Source: Candidatus Bathyarchaeota archaeon | GTDB taxonomy: Archaea > Thermoproteota > Bathyarchaeia > 40CM-2-53-6 | DNA length: 49,354 nt | Reading direction: 5' to 3' | NCBI GenBank assembly: GCA_005883075.1 | Contig: VBAX01000052.1 | Coordinates: forward strand, 1-49,354 | Shown: positions 48,842-49,354 of the stretch, piece after piece | How positions within the stretch are numbered: the stretch's first letter is position 1 | Layout: every line of letters begins with the position of its first letter | Notes under the pieces: generated by a model | What the model was told of the DNA's origin: nothing | Database searches by the model: none | Seen by the model: the letters and a program-made list of their open reading frames with translations, nothing else | Made by a program: the position numbers and the translations under genes

Positions 48842-48969
48842 TTGAGAATCCTCTTGGCGACGTCAAGGCCGGGTTCGGGGTCTTGTTTAATGATTTGTCA
48901 GAAATTCCAAACCGTTCATATTCGGTGCTCTCACTGGCTTAGGTAGCTTAGGTCCTATGTCTCCGACTC

Positions 48970-49131
48970 GTGCCTGATCTAAAGTTAGTGAAGCAGAACT
49001 ATTCCCCATCAGAAGAAGTCTTGGAGCTTCTTGTTGCATTCCGAAAAATGGTCAATGTGTGGCTGGGAATCGGACTTGCTGAAGGAGTTTCATTACTCAA
49101 AAGGCTCTCGCTGCTCTCTAAGGTGTTGTAA
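48970..49131 (+). pseudogene. N-terminal fragment of an OrfB/TnpB-like (IS200/IS605-type) transposase
   Basis: VPDLKLVKQNYSPSEEVLELLVAFRKMVNVWLGIGLAEGVSLLKRLSLLSKVL* resembles the start of OrfB-family proteins (LLxEFRKMVNxxxxIGL). Confidence 0.45.
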
Positions 49132-49136
49132 TAACA

Positions 49137-49354
49137 GTGGGTTACTCGGCTCTATTCGCTACGGATGACCATCTGCATCCAGCACTGGACGAGAACAGGC
49201 GGACCCGCATTCTACTTTCAAGAAGAGTCAGCTCATACTACGAATTCGCCGACGTTATTCTACATCTGAAGAACACTTCGGCGGTTCGGCAAACAATGGA
49301 CTCTACTGGGATCATTGCCTCGGCGTGTTATCTTCTTGGTTGGTTTCTCGGCGA
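49137..49354 (+). CDS. partial ORF of unknown function (truncated by window end)
   Basis: GTG-initiated frame VGYSALFATDDHLHPALDENRRTRILLSRRVSSYYEFADVILHLKNTSAVRQTMDSTGIIASACYLLGWFLG stays open to the edge. Confidence 0.3.
   Translation, partial: MGYSALFATDDHLHPALDENRRTRILLSRRVSSYYEFADVILHLKNTSAVRQTMDSTGIIASACYLLGWFLG

Noticed and set aside
1-49354. CRISPR array, rRNA, prophage or conjugative module
   Set aside because: No regularly spaced repeats, rRNA signatures, or phage/conjugation protein motifs found by reading the sequence and ORFs.

Overview
This is an archaeal chromosomal window, probably Thermoproteota/TACK (Bathyarchaeia- or Nitrososphaeria-like). The lineage is inferred from A-type ATPase subunits A/B/D, Alba, Sec61-beta, an Lhr-type helicase, an OB-fold RPA-like protein, and tRNA genes with bulge-helix-bulge (BHB) introns. 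Most of it is ordinary housekeeping and envelope content: MMPL/RND transporter, CPA2 antiporter, SHMT, PGK, class III aminotransferase, MFS transporter, and several secreted beta-rich proteins. I saw no rRNA, CRISPR array or intact mobile element. Observations most worth checking: (1) a tRNA-Pro(UGG) with two introns, one canonical at 37/38 (21 nt) and one in the D-arm at 22/23 (32 nt); (2) a tRNA-Thr(UGU) with a minimal 11-nt intron; (3) two adjacent ThyX-like ORFs, the upstream one lacking the RHR signature; (4) a 14.7-20.4 kb accessory block with divergent ribbon-helix-helix (RHH) paralogues, a four-gene micro-operon including an 8-Cys peptide and an RHH-like protein, a palindrome-rich junction, and tandem secreted paralogues; (5) Lhr, PdeM-like phosphoesterase, SWIM, RPA-like and beta-CASP exonuclease-like genes within about 11 kb; (6) divergent genes that appear to share one CATG for both start codons; (7) a pgk whose conserved N-terminus requires a CTG start; (8) a GNAT pseudogene. 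All calls come from reading the sequence and translations. No database search was run.
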